From Shewanella piezotolerans WP3 (GTDB lineage Bacteria > Pseudomonadota > Gammaproteobacteria > Enterobacterales > Shewanellaceae): 64,000 bases of DNA. The translations under genes and the position numbers were made by a program. Below are positions 35,888 to 45,202 of this stretch, one piece after another. Under the pieces are notes generated by a model. That model saw nothing but the letters and a program-made list of their open reading frames with translations. It had not been told where the DNA came from and did no database searches. Each line of letters starts with the position of its first letter. Position 1 is the first letter of the stretch. The stretch lies in assembly GCF_000014885.1 (NCBI RefSeq), contig NC_011566.1, positions 2,399,501 to 2,463,500 on the forward strand, read 5' to 3'.

Positions 35888-35969
35888 CTTGTCGGAGTGC
35901 CATATGGCTGAGACCGTTTATTCGGGATCCGTTGAACCTGATCAGGCTAGAACCTGCGAAGGAAACAAG
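35888..35969 (+). promoter_or_regulatory. TPP riboswitch (THI element)
   Basis: The conserved core is clear: CGGAGTGCC, GGCTGAGA, GGGATCC, GTTGAACCTGATCAGG, and GAACCTGCGAAGGAAAC. P1 is formed by CTTGT (35888-35892) and ACAAG (35965-35969). The leader continues 168 bases to the thiC start without an obvious intrinsic terminator, so control may act on translation or through Rho. Thiamine pyrophosphate is expected to shut off thiC and the genes behind it. Confidence 0.96.
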
Positions 35970-36137
35970 CGAAATTTTTGCATGTTAAAAGCTATATTAA
36001 AATAGTTATCTGCAATATTTCGGTGGTTAAGTGCATCTGTAAACTGCGTGTAAATGCTGTTTAATTTTGAGCTTTCAACTTTTATATTCTCAACTCTCCT
36101 GACAAGCAACTTCATTTTTATAATAGTGAGTTTGCTA

Positions 36138-38150
36138 ATGTCTAAACGCCGCGAAACCCGAGCTCAGGCTCAACAATTCATCGATAACTTAAAACCGCTA
36201 CAGCATCCCAATTCAGAGAAAGTATATCTGCAAGGCAGCCGCCCAGATCTGAAAGTGGGTATGCGCCAAATTCACCAAGCTGACACGCTGCTTGGAGGAG
36301 ATGAGAGTAACCCTCAATTTGAAGCTAACCCGCCGCTTAAAGTATATGATTGCGCTGGTGCTTATTCGGATCCAGATGCCGATATTGATGTGCGTAAAGG
36401 CTTAGATAAATTTCGTAATAACTGGATCATTGAAAGAGATGACACTGAGCAATTGAGCGCTGTTAGCTCTGGTTTTACTCAACAACGTTTAGCTGATGAT
36501 GGTTTAGACCATCTACGCTTCGAATCTTTATTGCCTCCTCGCCGCGCCAAAACGGGTAAGCGCGTCACCCAACTGCACTACGCACGTCAAGGTATTATCA
36601 CTCCTGAAATGGAATATATTGCGATCCGTGAAAATATGGCGATGGCAGAAGTGACCGATCCAACTTTGACTCAAAAAAATGTAGGTGAAAGCTTTGGTGC
36701 CTCAATCAGTGAGCCAATTACTGCTGAGTTTGTACGTAGTGAGATTGCCCGTGGCCGCGCGATTATCCCATTAAACATTAATCACCCTGAAGCTGAACCT
36801 ATGATTATTGGACGTAACTTTTTAGTTAAAGTTAATGCCAACATTGGTAATTCTGCAGTGACTTCATCAATTGAAGAGGAGGTTGAAAAACTAGTTTGGT
36901 CGACACGTTGGGGCGCAGACACTGTGATGGATCTATCTACTGGTCGCTACATCCATGAAACCCGGGAGTGGATTATTCGTAACTCTCCTGTGCCTATTGG
37001 TACCGTCCCTATCTATCAAGCATTAGAGAAGGTGAACGGCGTCGCTGAAGATCTTAATTGGGAAACGTTCCGTGATACATTGATAGAGCAAGCAGAGCAG
37101 GGCGTAGATTACTTTACTATCCATGCTGGCGTATTATTACGTTACGTACCAATGACGGCAAAACGTCTGACTGGTATCGTATCTCGTGGTGGTTCCATCA
37201 TGGCAAAATGGTGCTTGTCGCATCATCAAGAAAACTTTCTATATGAGCACTTTAAAGAGATCTGTGAGATTTGTGCTGCCTATGATGTTTCACTGTCACT
37301 GGGTGACGGAATGCGCCCAGGCTCGATAGCAGATGCCAATGATGAAGCGCAGTTTGCAGAATTAGAAACCTTAGGCGAACTGGTTAAAATAGCTTGGCAA
37401 TATGATGTGCAAACTATCATAGAAGGCCCAGGCCATATTCCAATGAATTTGATCAAAGAGAATATGGATAAACAGCTAGATCTTTGTGATGAAGCGCCGT
37501 TCTACACCTTAGGCCCTCAAACGACAGATATAGCGCCTGGTTATGATCACTTTACCTCTGGCATAGGTGCGGCGATGATTGCTTGGTATGGCTGTGCAAT
37601 GCTTTGTTATGTCACACCAAAAGAGCATTTAGGGTTGCCGAATAAAGAGGATGTTAAACAGGGATTAATTGCATACAAGATAGCTGCCCATGCTGGTGAT
37701 GTGGCTAAAGGCCATCCGAGCGCACAAATTCGTGATAATGCATTGTCAAAAGCGCGTTTTGAATTTAGATGGGAAGATCAATATAACTTAGGTTTAGATC
37801 CTGATACTGCTCGTGCTTATCATGATGAGTCACTGCCACAAGAGTCAGCTAAAGTGGCGCATTTCTGCTCTATGTGTGGTCCTAAGTTTTGTTCAATGAA
37901 AATCACCCAAGAAGTGCGAGATTATGCGGCTGCCCAAGAGAAACAGGCTCTGGAAACGAGCGCCTTGGAAGTAAAGTCTGCTGCTGAATATCAAGCATAC
38001 AGTAAACAGGTCACGCCTACTGGGTTATCTGATACTGATATCAATAGTGGTATGGCGCAAATGTCAGCCGAATTTAAAGCCAAAGGCGCAGAGCTTTACC
38101 ATGAAGCGAGCGTTGAACAAAACAGTAAAGAAGCTGCACTAGAGGAGTAA
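36138..38150 (+). CDS. thiC: Phosphomethylpyrimidine synthase ThiC
   Basis: A radical-SAM enzyme that converts aminoimidazole ribotide to HMP-phosphate, the pyrimidine part of thiamine. The [4Fe-4S] motif CSMCGPKFCSM near the C terminus is the ThiC-specific CX2CX4C; PVPIGTVPIYQALEKV, YFTIHAGVLLRYVP and EGPGHIPMNLI are strongly conserved. ATG 36138 (MSKRRETRAQAQQFID) is the family start; the frame also extends into the leader to 36054, which would encode an implausible hydrophobic stretch. 670 residues, with a C-terminal tail of about 45 residues beyond the core. First gene of the TPP-controlled operon. Confidence 0.97.
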   Translation: MSKRRETRAQAQQFIDNLKPLQHPNSEKVYLQGSRPDLKVGMRQIHQADTLLGGDESNPQFEANPPLKVYDCAGAYSDPDADIDVRKGLDKFRNNWIIERDDTEQLSAVSSGFTQQRLADDGLDHLRFESLLPPRRAKTGKRVTQLHYARQGIITPEMEYIAIRENMAMAEVTDPTLTQKNVGESFGASISEPITAEFVRSEIARGRAIIPLNINHPEAEPMIIGRNFLVKVNANIGNSAVTSSIEEEVEKLVWSTRWGADTVMDLSTGRYIHETREWIIRNSPVPIGTVPIYQALEKVNGVAEDLNWETFRDTLIEQAEQGVDYFTIHAGVLLRYVPMTAKRLTGIVSRGGSIMAKWCLSHHQENFLYEHFKEICEICAAYDVSLSLGDGMRPGSIADANDEAQFAELETLGELVKIAWQYDVQTIIEGPGHIPMNLIKENMDKQLDLCDEAPFYTLGPQTTDIAPGYDHFTSGIGAAMIAWYGCAMLCYVTPKEHLGLPNKEDVKQGLIAYKIAAHAGDVAKGHPSAQIRDNALSKARFEFRWEDQYNLGLDPDTARAYHDESLPQESAKVAHFCSMCGPKFCSMKITQEVRDYAAAQEKQALETSALEVKSAAEYQAYSKQVTPTGLSDTDINSGMAQMSAEFKAKGAELYHEASVEQNSKEAALEE

Positions 38151-38152
38151 GC

Positions 38153-39736
38153 ATGGCAAAGGTTAATTCTAACCCGATGCCAACGCGCAATCGTCCTATT
38201 GTATGGACGATTGCGGGATCTGATAGTGGCGGCGGGGCGGGCATTCAAGCTGATTTGGCGACAATCAATGATTTAGACGCTCATGGCTGCAGTGTTATTA
38301 CAGCAGTGACAGCGCAAAGCTCTGTCACTGTCGCATCAGTTGAAGCGGTATCACCACAGATATTAATCGCGCAGCTTGATGTGTTGACGGCAGACCTTGC
38401 TCCACAAGCAATTAAAATTGGCCTGTTAGCCAACCAACAGCAGATAAATTTGGTGGCAAACTGGTTACATAAAATTTTATTGCAGTGGCGAGAGCGTGGC
38501 TTAACGGTCGCAGTTATTCTTGATCCCGTGATGGTAGCGACTTGTGGAGATGCGCTTACAGGCTCAGAAGCACTCGACTTTACACCATTTAAAGGGCTGC
38601 TGACATTGATAACTCCCAATGTTACAGAGCTTGCCACGTTAGCCGGACGTCAGTTGATAACACCGGAGCAGAGTGTTCAAGCCGCTCAAACGCTAGCGGC
38701 ACAGCTACAAGTGTCAGTCATTGCCAAAGGTGGCGATATTGGACCTAATTGGGATGAGGGGCTAGCTCGAGATCTACTGGTTTGCCATCAGGTTACAGGA
38801 ATTTCGAGTTTACATAGTGAGCATGCCTTTTGGCTCACCTCAAACAGAATAAATACCAACAACAACCATGGAACTGGTTGTACGTTGTCTTCGGCGATCG
38901 CGGCGGTGATGGCACATGGCTTTGTGTTAAATGACGCGGTGGTGGTGGCTAAAGCTTATGTTTCTCAAGGGTTAGTTCAAAGCTATCAGCCTGGCAGCGG
39001 TCCGGGCTGTTTAGCGCGTTGCGGTTGGCCAAATACGCTGTCTGTTTATCCATTTATCCAACCGCTTTGTGAAGCTACAGCGAAAACAAGTTCTAACAAT
39101 CTGAATGCTTGTGGTTTTATGAAACTCACTACGCAGTTAGGCGTCTACCCTGTGGTTGCTGAGCTTGATATGTTGCAGCAACTGCTTAAAGCGGGAGTGA
39201 AGACGATTCAACTACGAGTAAAAGATCCCGCAGATCAGCTACTTGAGCAAAAAATTGTACAAGCAATTGCGTTCGGGCGAGATTATAGGGCTCAGGTCTT
39301 TATCAATGATCATTGGCAGTTAGCCATAAAACATCACGCGTTCGGGGTTCATTTAGGCCAAGAAGATTTAGTTGCTAGTAATTTAAAGCAGCTGAGTGAA
39401 GCTAATATCGCATTGGGATTGTCGAGTCATAGTTACTTTGAGATCTTGTTAGCGATGCAGCATAAACCCTCCTATATCGCTTTTGGGCATATTTTCCCGA
39501 CAACGACGAAACAGATGCCATCCGCGCCCCAAGGGCTTGATAAGTTAGCTCGCTACGTAGACTTGATGCAGGGCGAACTGCCTTTGGTGGCGATTGGCGG
39601 TATCGACTCAAGTACACTCGCTAAGGTGAAAAAAACCGGTGTGGATGATATTGCAGTAGTGCGTGCCGTCACTGAAGCAGTTAATCCGGCAGCTGCCTAT
39701 CAAGCTTTAGTTAAACAGTGGACTGAGGGGGAATAA
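38153..39736 (+). CDS. thiDE: Fused HMP-P kinase / thiamine-phosphate synthase (ThiD-ThiE)
   Basis: A two-domain enzyme. Residues about 13-285 are ThiD (TIAGSDSGGGAGIQADLATIND; GTGCTLSSAIAAVMAHG), phosphorylating HMP-P to HMP-PP. Residues about 320-527 are ThiE (VKTIQLRVKDPADQ; VFINDHWQLAIKHHAFGVHLGQED; GLSSHSYFE; AIGGI), joining HMP-PP to the thiazole phosphate. It starts two bases after the thiC stop behind GAGGAG, and its stop overlaps thiF. The fusion would put successive steps in one protein. Confidence 0.96.
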   Translation: MAKVNSNPMPTRNRPIVWTIAGSDSGGGAGIQADLATINDLDAHGCSVITAVTAQSSVTVASVEAVSPQILIAQLDVLTADLAPQAIKIGLLANQQQINLVANWLHKILLQWRERGLTVAVILDPVMVATCGDALTGSEALDFTPFKGLLTLITPNVTELATLAGRQLITPEQSVQAAQTLAAQLQVSVIAKGGDIGPNWDEGLARDLLVCHQVTGISSLHSEHAFWLTSNRINTNNNHGTGCTLSSAIAAVMAHGFVLNDAVVVAKAYVSQGLVQSYQPGSGPGCLARCGWPNTLSVYPFIQPLCEATAKTSSNNLNACGFMKLTTQLGVYPVVAELDMLQQLLKAGVKTIQLRVKDPADQLLEQKIVQAIAFGRDYRAQVFINDHWQLAIKHHAFGVHLGQEDLVASNLKQLSEANIALGLSSHSYFEILLAMQHKPSYIAFGHIFPTTTKQMPSAPQGLDKLARYVDLMQGELPLVAIGGIDSSTLAKVKKTGVDDIAVVRAVTEAVNPAAAYQALVKQWTEGE

Positions 39737-40551
39737 TGGCCGTTACTGATAAGGAGTTTTTGCACTATTCCCGGCAAATTCTTTTACCTGAAGTCGGTGA
39801 GCAGGGGCAAAATCGCTTTAAGCAATCCCATATATTGATCATAGGTGTTGGGGGGTTAGGCACATTGACGGCGCAGTATCTAGCTGCTGCTGGCATTGGC
39901 AAAATAACGCTGGTAGATGGCGATGTTGTTGAGCTATCGAATCTTCCTAGGCAATTACTGTTCTCTAAAGAGGACTTAGGCGCCAATAAAGCGCAAGTTG
40001 CAGCTATAAAACTGATGCGTGCTTATGAAGGCTCCGAAATTTATTGCTATCAGAACTATCTAAACGCAGCTAATACGCAAGAGCTGTTTTGCTCCCAGAT
40101 TTCTAAGTTTGATTTGCTACTCGACTGCAGCGACAACTTTGAAGTGAGGCAACTGGTTAATCAACAAGCTATAGAGCAGGGGATCACTTTAGTTTCAGCA
40201 TCCGCTGCTCACTTTCAAGGTCAGCTATTGAGTATTAACCAACAAATCTCGCCTGAGTCAGGCTGTTACCACTGCTTATACCCTAGTGATATGAGTGTGA
40301 GTCAAACCTGCCAAACTATCGGCGTGTTAGGGCCCATGGTGGGGACATTAGCGTCAATGCAGGCATTGATGAGTTTAAATCTGTTGTTGGATGTTGATGT
40401 TCTGAAACCATCTTTAGACGAAACTACAGCAAAAACAAAGATTAACGGCAATCAATTACTGGGGAAGTTATTTCGCTTTGATGGTGGCAAATTTACTTGG
40501 CGACAAGCATCTCTTTTACGCGACCCAAACTGCAGCGTCTGTAGCGCTTGA
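39736..40551 (+). CDS. thiF: ThiS adenylyltransferase ThiF
   Basis: An E1-like enzyme that adenylates the C-terminal glycine of ThiS for sulfur transfer in thiazole synthesis. The ATP-binding motif GVGGLGTLTAQYLAAAGIGKITLVDGD, LSNLPRQLLF, DCSDNFEVRQLVN, and zinc-binding cysteine pairs (CYHCLYP and CSVCSA) are present. 271 residues. Start overlaps the thiDE stop (TAATG). MoeB is the nearest alternative, but the position between thiDE and thiS decides for ThiF. Confidence 0.94.
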   Translation: MAVTDKEFLHYSRQILLPEVGEQGQNRFKQSHILIIGVGGLGTLTAQYLAAAGIGKITLVDGDVVELSNLPRQLLFSKEDLGANKAQVAAIKLMRAYEGSEIYCYQNYLNAANTQELFCSQISKFDLLLDCSDNFEVRQLVNQQAIEQGITLVSASAAHFQGQLLSINQQISPESGCYHCLYPSDMSVSQTCQTIGVLGPMVGTLASMQALMSLNLLLDVDVLKPSLDETTAKTKINGNQLLGKLFRFDGGKFTWRQASLLRDPNCSVCSA

Positions 40552-40600
40552 TGTATTTCACCCTGAAGTTGATAGCGAAACAGAATGAGGAGAATGATAA

Positions 40601-40804
40601 ATGATTAGCATTTTTTTGAATGACGAAGTGATGAGTATCGCTGATGGTTCGTCGTTAACAGATGTATTAAAGGGGCGAACTATCGCAGAAAATGGTGTTG
40701 CTTTAGTACTCAATGCTGAAGTGGTACCGAGAAGTCGCTGGCCACATATCATGTGTCAGCAAGACGATATGTTAGAAGTTTTTTCCGTTGTAGCAGGAGG
40801 TTAG
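40601..40804 (+). CDS. thiS: Sulfur carrier protein ThiS
   Basis: A 67-residue ubiquitin-like carrier ending in the required diglycine (VFSVVAGG). It donates thiocarboxylate sulfur to ThiG. GAGGAGAATGATAA precedes the ATG, giving a strong ribosome site. It lies between thiF and thiG with thiG starting two bases after its stop, so translation is probably coupled. Confidence 0.94.
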   Translation: MISIFLNDEVMSIADGSSLTDVLKGRTIAENGVALVLNAEVVPRSRWPHIMCQQDDMLEVFSVVAGG

Positions 40805-40806
40805 TC

Positions 40807-41571
40807 ATGCTGAAAATTGGTGATACAGAGTTTACCTCTCGGCTGTTTACTGGTACAGGCAAGTTTGCAAATGATAAAAATATGCTTGCCGCTATTGGCG
40901 CATCAAATTCTGAACTGGTCACGCTGGCGGTTAAGCGGCTTGATCTGAAAACCGGTAGCGATAATATTTTAAAACCGCTGCAGCAGCGTAGAGTCAAATT
41001 GCTACCAAACACCGCCGGTGCGCGTAATGTTAAAGAAGCCATCTTTGCGGCGCATCTATCACGAGAGATGTTGGGGACTAATTGGATCAAGCTGGAAATC
41101 CACCCAGATCCTAAATATCTGATGCCAGATCCTATCGAAACATTGGCAGCTGCACGTATTTTATGCGAACAAGGATATGTTGTTTTACCTTATGTGCATG
41201 CCGATCCTGTCTTGTGTCGGCGTTTAGAAGAGGTTGGTTGCGCTGCTGTGATGCCTCTGGGCAGCCCTATAGGTTCAAATCAAGGTTTAGCTACAGAGCC
41301 ATTTTTAAAAATCATCATCGAACAGTCACAAGTACCTGTGGTGATTGATGCTGGCATTGGGGCTCCTTCACAAGCGACGAGGGCAATGGAACTTGGCGCA
41401 GATGCAGTCCTGGTCAATACGGCTATTGCAAGCAGTGCCGATCCCGTTGCGATGGGGCGTTGCTTCGCTCAGGCGGTAGATACCGGGCGAGCAGCATTTA
41501 TTGCGGGATTAGGGAATGTCAGCGAACAGGCTAATAGTACCAGCCCTTTAACGGGATTTTTAAATGTCTAA
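40807..41571 (+). CDS. thiG: Thiazole synthase ThiG
   Basis: A TIM-barrel enzyme that builds the thiazole phosphate from deoxyxylulose phosphate, ThiS thiocarboxylate and dehydroglycine. MLKIGDTEFTSRLFTGTGKF is the family N terminus; other conserved parts are LLPNTAGARNVKEA (with WIKLEIHPDPKYLMPD after it), VMPLGSPIGSNQGL and VIDAGIGAPSQAT. The frame is open to 40753, but ATG 40807 behind AGGAGG is the true start. 254 residues. Confidence 0.96.
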   Translation: MLKIGDTEFTSRLFTGTGKFANDKNMLAAIGASNSELVTLAVKRLDLKTGSDNILKPLQQRRVKLLPNTAGARNVKEAIFAAHLSREMLGTNWIKLEIHPDPKYLMPDPIETLAAARILCEQGYVVLPYVHADPVLCRRLEEVGCAAVMPLGSPIGSNQGLATEPFLKIIIEQSQVPVVIDAGIGAPSQATRAMELGADAVLVNTAIASSADPVAMGRCFAQAVDTGRAAFIAGLGNVSEQANSTSPLTGFLNV

Positions 41572-41607
41572 CAATGTAAGTCTGCGAGTTAACACAAAGG
41601 CGGCCTC

Positions 41608-42717
41608 ATGAGTTTTGTCGACGAGTTTAAAAAACTGTCACGCAGTGAATTACAGATGTCTTTGTATTCAACAACTAAGCAAGATGTTGAGCGAGCACTT
41701 ATCAATCCAGAGGGCAATTTATCGAGTTTACTTGCATTACTGTCGCCAGCTGCTGAACCTTATCTTGAGCAGATGGCGCAGCGATCAGTAGCACTCACTC
41801 GGCAACGTTTTGGCGCGAGCCTTGGTATGTATATTCCGCTCTACCTGTCTAACTTGTGTGCCAATGAGTGTGACTATTGCGGCTTTACTATGAGCAATAA
41901 AATTAAGCGCAAAACCTTGTCTGAAAAAGAGTTGGTTAGAGAGCTGTCATTAGTCAAAAAGATGGGCTATGACTCGGTACTATTGGTTTCAGGAGAGCAT
42001 GAAACAAAAGTTGGTTTAGACTATTTTAAGCAGATGCTGCCATTGGTTAAGCAGCAATTTAGCCATGTTGCGTTGGAAGTTCAGCCGCTTGAGCAAACAG
42101 ATTACCAATCTTTGATGGAAGATGGTCTTGATGCGGTAATGCTTTATCAAGAAACCTACAACCCCGTGACATATGCTAACCACCATACTCGTGGTAAGAA
42201 GAAAGATTTCAGTTTTCGACTAGAGTCCCCTGAGAGAGTAGCTCAAGCTGGAGTTGATAAAGTAGGCTTAGGGGTATTACTTGGCCTTGATGATTGGCGT
42301 TTAGATGCGTTGCTTATGGGGCATCATTTAGCTTATTTAGAAAAGCACTATTGGCGCAGTCGCTATAGCATCTCATTACCACGTTTAAGACCCTGTACTG
42401 GCGGAGTCCCACCCAAGGTTGAGTTGACCGATAAAGGTTTAGTGCAGATGATCTGTGCTTTTAGGCTATTTAACCAACAACTTGAAATAAGTTTGTCTAC
42501 CCGAGAAAGCCCTGAATTCCGTGATAACCTGTTTGCGCTTGGTGTAACCAATGTCAGTGCCGGTAGTTCAACACAGCCCGGTGGTTATGATGAACCTAAT
42601 TCGCAGTTGGATCAGTTTGAGATAAGTGATGAACGCACGCCTTATGAAGTTGCGGCAGCAATCAGTGCTCGAGGTTTGAATCCTGTATGGAAAGACTGGG
42701 AGCGAGGTTGGAGGTAA
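41608..42717 (+). CDS. thiH: 2-iminoacetate synthase ThiH
   Basis: A radical-SAM tyrosine lyase that makes dehydroglycine for ThiG; ThiH, not the oxidase ThiO, indicates the route that does not use ThiO's oxygen-dependent glycine oxidation. The cluster motif CANECDYCGF is present near residue 85, with VSGEHETKVG, EVQPL and PRLRPCTGG further on. 369 residues. Last gene of the thi operon. The next gene, an acetyltransferase, starts 92 bases later. Confidence 0.96.
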   Translation: MSFVDEFKKLSRSELQMSLYSTTKQDVERALINPEGNLSSLLALLSPAAEPYLEQMAQRSVALTRQRFGASLGMYIPLYLSNLCANECDYCGFTMSNKIKRKTLSEKELVRELSLVKKMGYDSVLLVSGEHETKVGLDYFKQMLPLVKQQFSHVALEVQPLEQTDYQSLMEDGLDAVMLYQETYNPVTYANHHTRGKKKDFSFRLESPERVAQAGVDKVGLGVLLGLDDWRLDALLMGHHLAYLEKHYWRSRYSISLPRLRPCTGGVPPKVELTDKGLVQMICAFRLFNQQLEISLSTRESPEFRDNLFALGVTNVSAGSSTQPGGYDEPNSQLDQFEISDERTPYEVAAAISARGLNPVWKDWERGWR

Positions 42718-42809
42718 TTTCTAGGGGATAAAACACAGCCTATTAGGTGAGGGTGATACTCTGAGACTAAGGCGCTGCTATTTAATCATGACGTTAAAGG
42801 GGAAGCAGA

Positions 42810-43253
42810 GTGAATATAGAAAAAATTTCAGTTGAGCAGCTCGATGACTTAGTGCCTTTGTTCGATCAATACATGGTATTTTATAAGCAAGATTCTGCAC
42901 CAACAAAGTATCGTGACTATTTAAAAGAGCGTTTGAGTCATGGAGAAGCGACAGTCTTTATTGCCTATATCGATAATCAGCCGGTCGGATTTGTGCTTAA
43001 CTACCACACTTTTTCTTCAGTTGCATTGGCAAGAGTTATCGTTCTAAATGATTTATTTATCAGTGCATCACATAGAAAGCATGGTATAGCAAATAAGTTG
43101 ATTGAAAACGTTATAGAGCTAGCCAAAGTGTCTCACTCGGTACGAATTGACCTAGGTACCGCTATCGATAATTACACTGCGCAGGCATTGTATGAAAAGA
43201 TTGGTTTTGTCAAAGATACTGAGTTTTTTTCTTATAGCTTATCAGTTGCTTGA
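42810..43253 (+). CDS. GNAT-family N-acetyltransferase
   Basis: 147 residues of the GCN5 fold. The acetyl-CoA-binding stretch is VLNDLFISASHRKHGIANKLIENVIELAK, with the R-x-x-G-I-A loop; the C-terminal ALYEKIGFVKDTEFFSYSL is typical of the family. The start is GTG behind AAAGGGGAAG. The substrate is unknown. Convergent with the following receiver gene with 6 bases between stops. Confidence 0.88.
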   Translation: MNIEKISVEQLDDLVPLFDQYMVFYKQDSAPTKYRDYLKERLSHGEATVFIAYIDNQPVGFVLNYHTFSSVALARVIVLNDLFISASHRKHGIANKLIENVIELAKVSHSVRIDLGTAIDNYTAQALYEKIGFVKDTEFFSYSLSVA

Positions 43254-43259
43254 GTGACT

Positions 43260-43625
43260 TTAACCAAGATGTTTTTTTAATTTTCTGTAAATTTCAGCGG
43301 GGGTGATGGGCTTAAATATGTAATCTTGAGCCCCTAACCTTAGCGCTAAGTTTTCATCTGAATTTTCATTTAAACTACTAATGATAATGACAGGGATAGC
43401 GCGAGTTAAGTCATTTTCCTTGATATCTTTTAGCACTTGATAGCCATTTTTATCTGGCATCATGATGTCGAGAAAAATACAGTTTGGCTGCAAACTGGTG
43501 GCAAGTTCTGTCGTTTGAATGCCTGAATTGGCAGTGGTGACATGATAATCATCACCTAATATTGAAAGTAAAAGGCTTGAGCAGATTGGGTCGTCATCAA
43601 TCACTAATATTTTGGGTTTTTCCAT
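43260..43625 (-). CDS. Stand-alone response regulator receiver protein
   Basis: 121 residues, a single CheY-like domain: IDDDP acid pair near the N terminus, phosphoacceptor in CIFLDIMMPDKNG (about residue 52), switch threonine/serine in VIIISS, lysine in YIFKPITPAE. There is no output domain and no kinase nearby, so it probably acts by protein contact or takes part in a phosphorelay such as that of the large hybrid kinase in this window. No partner can be named. Confidence 0.9.
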   Translation of the reverse strand: MEKPKILVIDDDPICSSLLLSILGDDYHVTTANSGIQTTELATSLQPNCIFLDIMMPDKNGYQVLKDIKENDLTRAIPVIIISSLNENSDENLALRLGAQDYIFKPITPAEIYRKLKKHLG

Positions 43626-44006
43626 ATTCAGGCTGACCTTTATTTCATATCGAATGATTTAGTTTTTACCGTATCATTTTAATCTGTTAGTAGCTAATTT
43701 TAAAAGGGCTTAACCGATCCAACGACTCGCTTTTAGAGCGAACTCATCAGTGTGAAAACTCTTTATTACTGCGCTTAACGAATGATGCAAAATACTACAC
43801 CAATTAACTTGTACTCATGCTGAACAGCTGACTATATGGAGGTTATTTTAATTTGAGCCCAAGCCGTAAAATGCTGTCAACATCGATGAATGTATATACG
43901 AGTATAGCTGGTTAACTTATTGGAACGGTTAATTATGTTAAGAATGTCTGTACATTTTTCATGCGTTACTTGATAATCCAATTTCTAATTACAATTGAGC
44001 GCTGTT
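43626..44006. other. Intergenic region, no feature found
   Basis: 381 bases between divergent small genes. No clear hairpin, repeat or promoter consensus was recognised. Confidence 0.4.
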
Positions 44007-44267
44007 ATGCAAATTCCTCCTAGTATTATTTCAGGACACAATGGCTTTCAAAGTGCGCAGTCTGATTTGACTCAAGCAACTGTTGATGTCGCAAGTTCAA
44101 GTCAGTCCGCTGTGGCGACAACAAGTGCAAGTGTTGGCGGTAGTAGTGGAGATATAAATAGCGCATTAATCAACGCGGTTCAGGCCGTTAATCATGCCGA
44201 AGCATCGGCTGAAGTCATTGAAGCTTCCTCTGAGATGATTGGCACTATCATTAATATCAAAGTCTGA
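44007..44267 (+). CDS. Small protein with flagellar-rod-like C-terminal tail
   Basis: 86 residues, Ser/Ala-rich and without signal peptide. The N terminus (MQIPPSIISGHNGFQSAQ) and the C-terminal helix (AEASAEVIEASSEMIGTIINIKV) recall the terminal D0 helices of flagellar axial proteins such as FlgC, whose C termini read like ANxxVIxTxxxMLxxLLxL(K). ATG 44007 is preferred over a TTG at 43995. It is not in a flagellar cluster. The function is unknown; structural similarity is inferred from pattern only. Confidence 0.6.
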   Translation: MQIPPSIISGHNGFQSAQSDLTQATVDVASSSQSAVATTSASVGGSSGDINSALINAVQAVNHAEASAEVIEASSEMIGTIINIKV

Positions 44268-44272
44268 AAATA

Positions 44273-44298
44273 AAAAACGCTCTAGCGAGCGTTTTTTA
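44273..44298. terminator. Bidirectional terminator between the small protein gene and the LysR gene
   Basis: An 11-bp stem, AAAAAACGCTC with GAGCGTTTTTT, around a TAGC loop, with A and T runs on the two sides. It ends both the small gene and the long leftward operon from cmoA to the LysR gene. Confidence 0.93.
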
Positions 44299-44302
44299 TT
44301 GG

Positions 44303-45202
44303 TTAGATTGACTCAATTTGATGGTGTTTTTTAAATAATTGCTCAATCATTTCACTCGCAGGGCCTTGCTTATCTCGGTTGGGGATCACTAAACTAAGTG
44401 TGGCTTTGCGTTTTGTTGACCCTTTCAAGTTAAGCTTTTTCAGTTCACCATTTTCAATTGCAGCTTTTACTAGTGGTTCTGGAACCCAGCAAAAGCCGAG
44501 TCCTTTTTGTAAAATCACAATAGCTTCATGAAAATTTGCCACGGTCCAGCGCTGTTCAGCCTTAAGCCAGCCTAGGTCTGTATTAGGACCTAGGGACGTA
44601 TCTTTGATCACAAGCTGAAGGTGCTGGGCAAGTGTTTGATCTTCTTCGATGACGTCGTACTGAGCTAAAGGGTGGTTAGAGTGACATACAAGATTAAAAT
44701 TGATATCCACTAAGGGCTCAGCTAAATATCCCTTTGGCGGTGGCCCGCCACAAATAGCAATATCTACCGTTTCATTATTGATAAGTTCAGCAGTGCCTGT
44801 TAGGACGGTATCCAGCACCGTGACCCTTGTGCCTCGGCTAACGGGGTAGAACTGACTAAGTACATCAACAAGATCATCCATTGGATAGATGATCTCGCGG
44901 CCGATTGTGAGTGACGGCTCCCAGCCTGTTTCCAGGTTATTGGCCAATAACTCTAGTTCAGTTACTGATTGGGTAATATGTCGAGAACGACGAAGCAATA
45001 CTTCGCCGCATTCAGTGAGGTAGGCTTTACGCCCCTTGACCTCCAGTAACTGAACACCTAACTGAAACTGGAGTTTAGCAACTGCATGATTAAGTGACGA
45101 TTGACTCTTATTTAGCTTCTCAGCAGCTTGGGCGTAACCGCCATAATCGACAACAGCTTGGATAATTCGCCATTGCTCTAATGTTGATTTTGCTCTGTCC
45201 AT
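44303..45202 (-). CDS. LysR-family transcriptional regulator
   Basis: 299 residues: an N-terminal winged helix-turn-helix (about 8-66, IIQAVVDYGGYAQAAEKLNKSQSSLNHAVAKL) and a two-lobed substrate-binding domain (about 90-295). Unusually for LysR genes, it is the last gene of an operon instead of being divergent: its start codon overlaps the stop of the upstream gene (TAATG), with AGGTG ahead. It may autoregulate the leftward operon containing the ATP-grasp and retropepsin-like genes. Effector unknown. Confidence 0.92.
   Translation of the reverse strand: MDRAKSTLEQWRIIQAVVDYGGYAQAAEKLNKSQSSLNHAVAKLQFQLGVQLLEVKGRKAYLTECGEVLLRRSRHITQSVTELELLANNLETGWEPSLTIGREIIYPMDDLVDVLSQFYPVSRGTRVTVLDTVLTGTAELINNETVDIAICGGPPPKGYLAEPLVDINFNLVCHSNHPLAQYDVIEEDQTLAQHLQLVIKDTSLGPNTDLGWLKAEQRWTVANFHEAIVILQKGLGFCWVPEPLVKAAIENGELKKLNLKGSTKRKATLSLVIPNRDKQGPASEMIEQLFKKHHQIESI

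Noticed and set aside
40749..41090. 113-codon frame on the minus strand
   Set aside because: It overlaps thiS and thiG in antisense; the thi genes are unambiguous.
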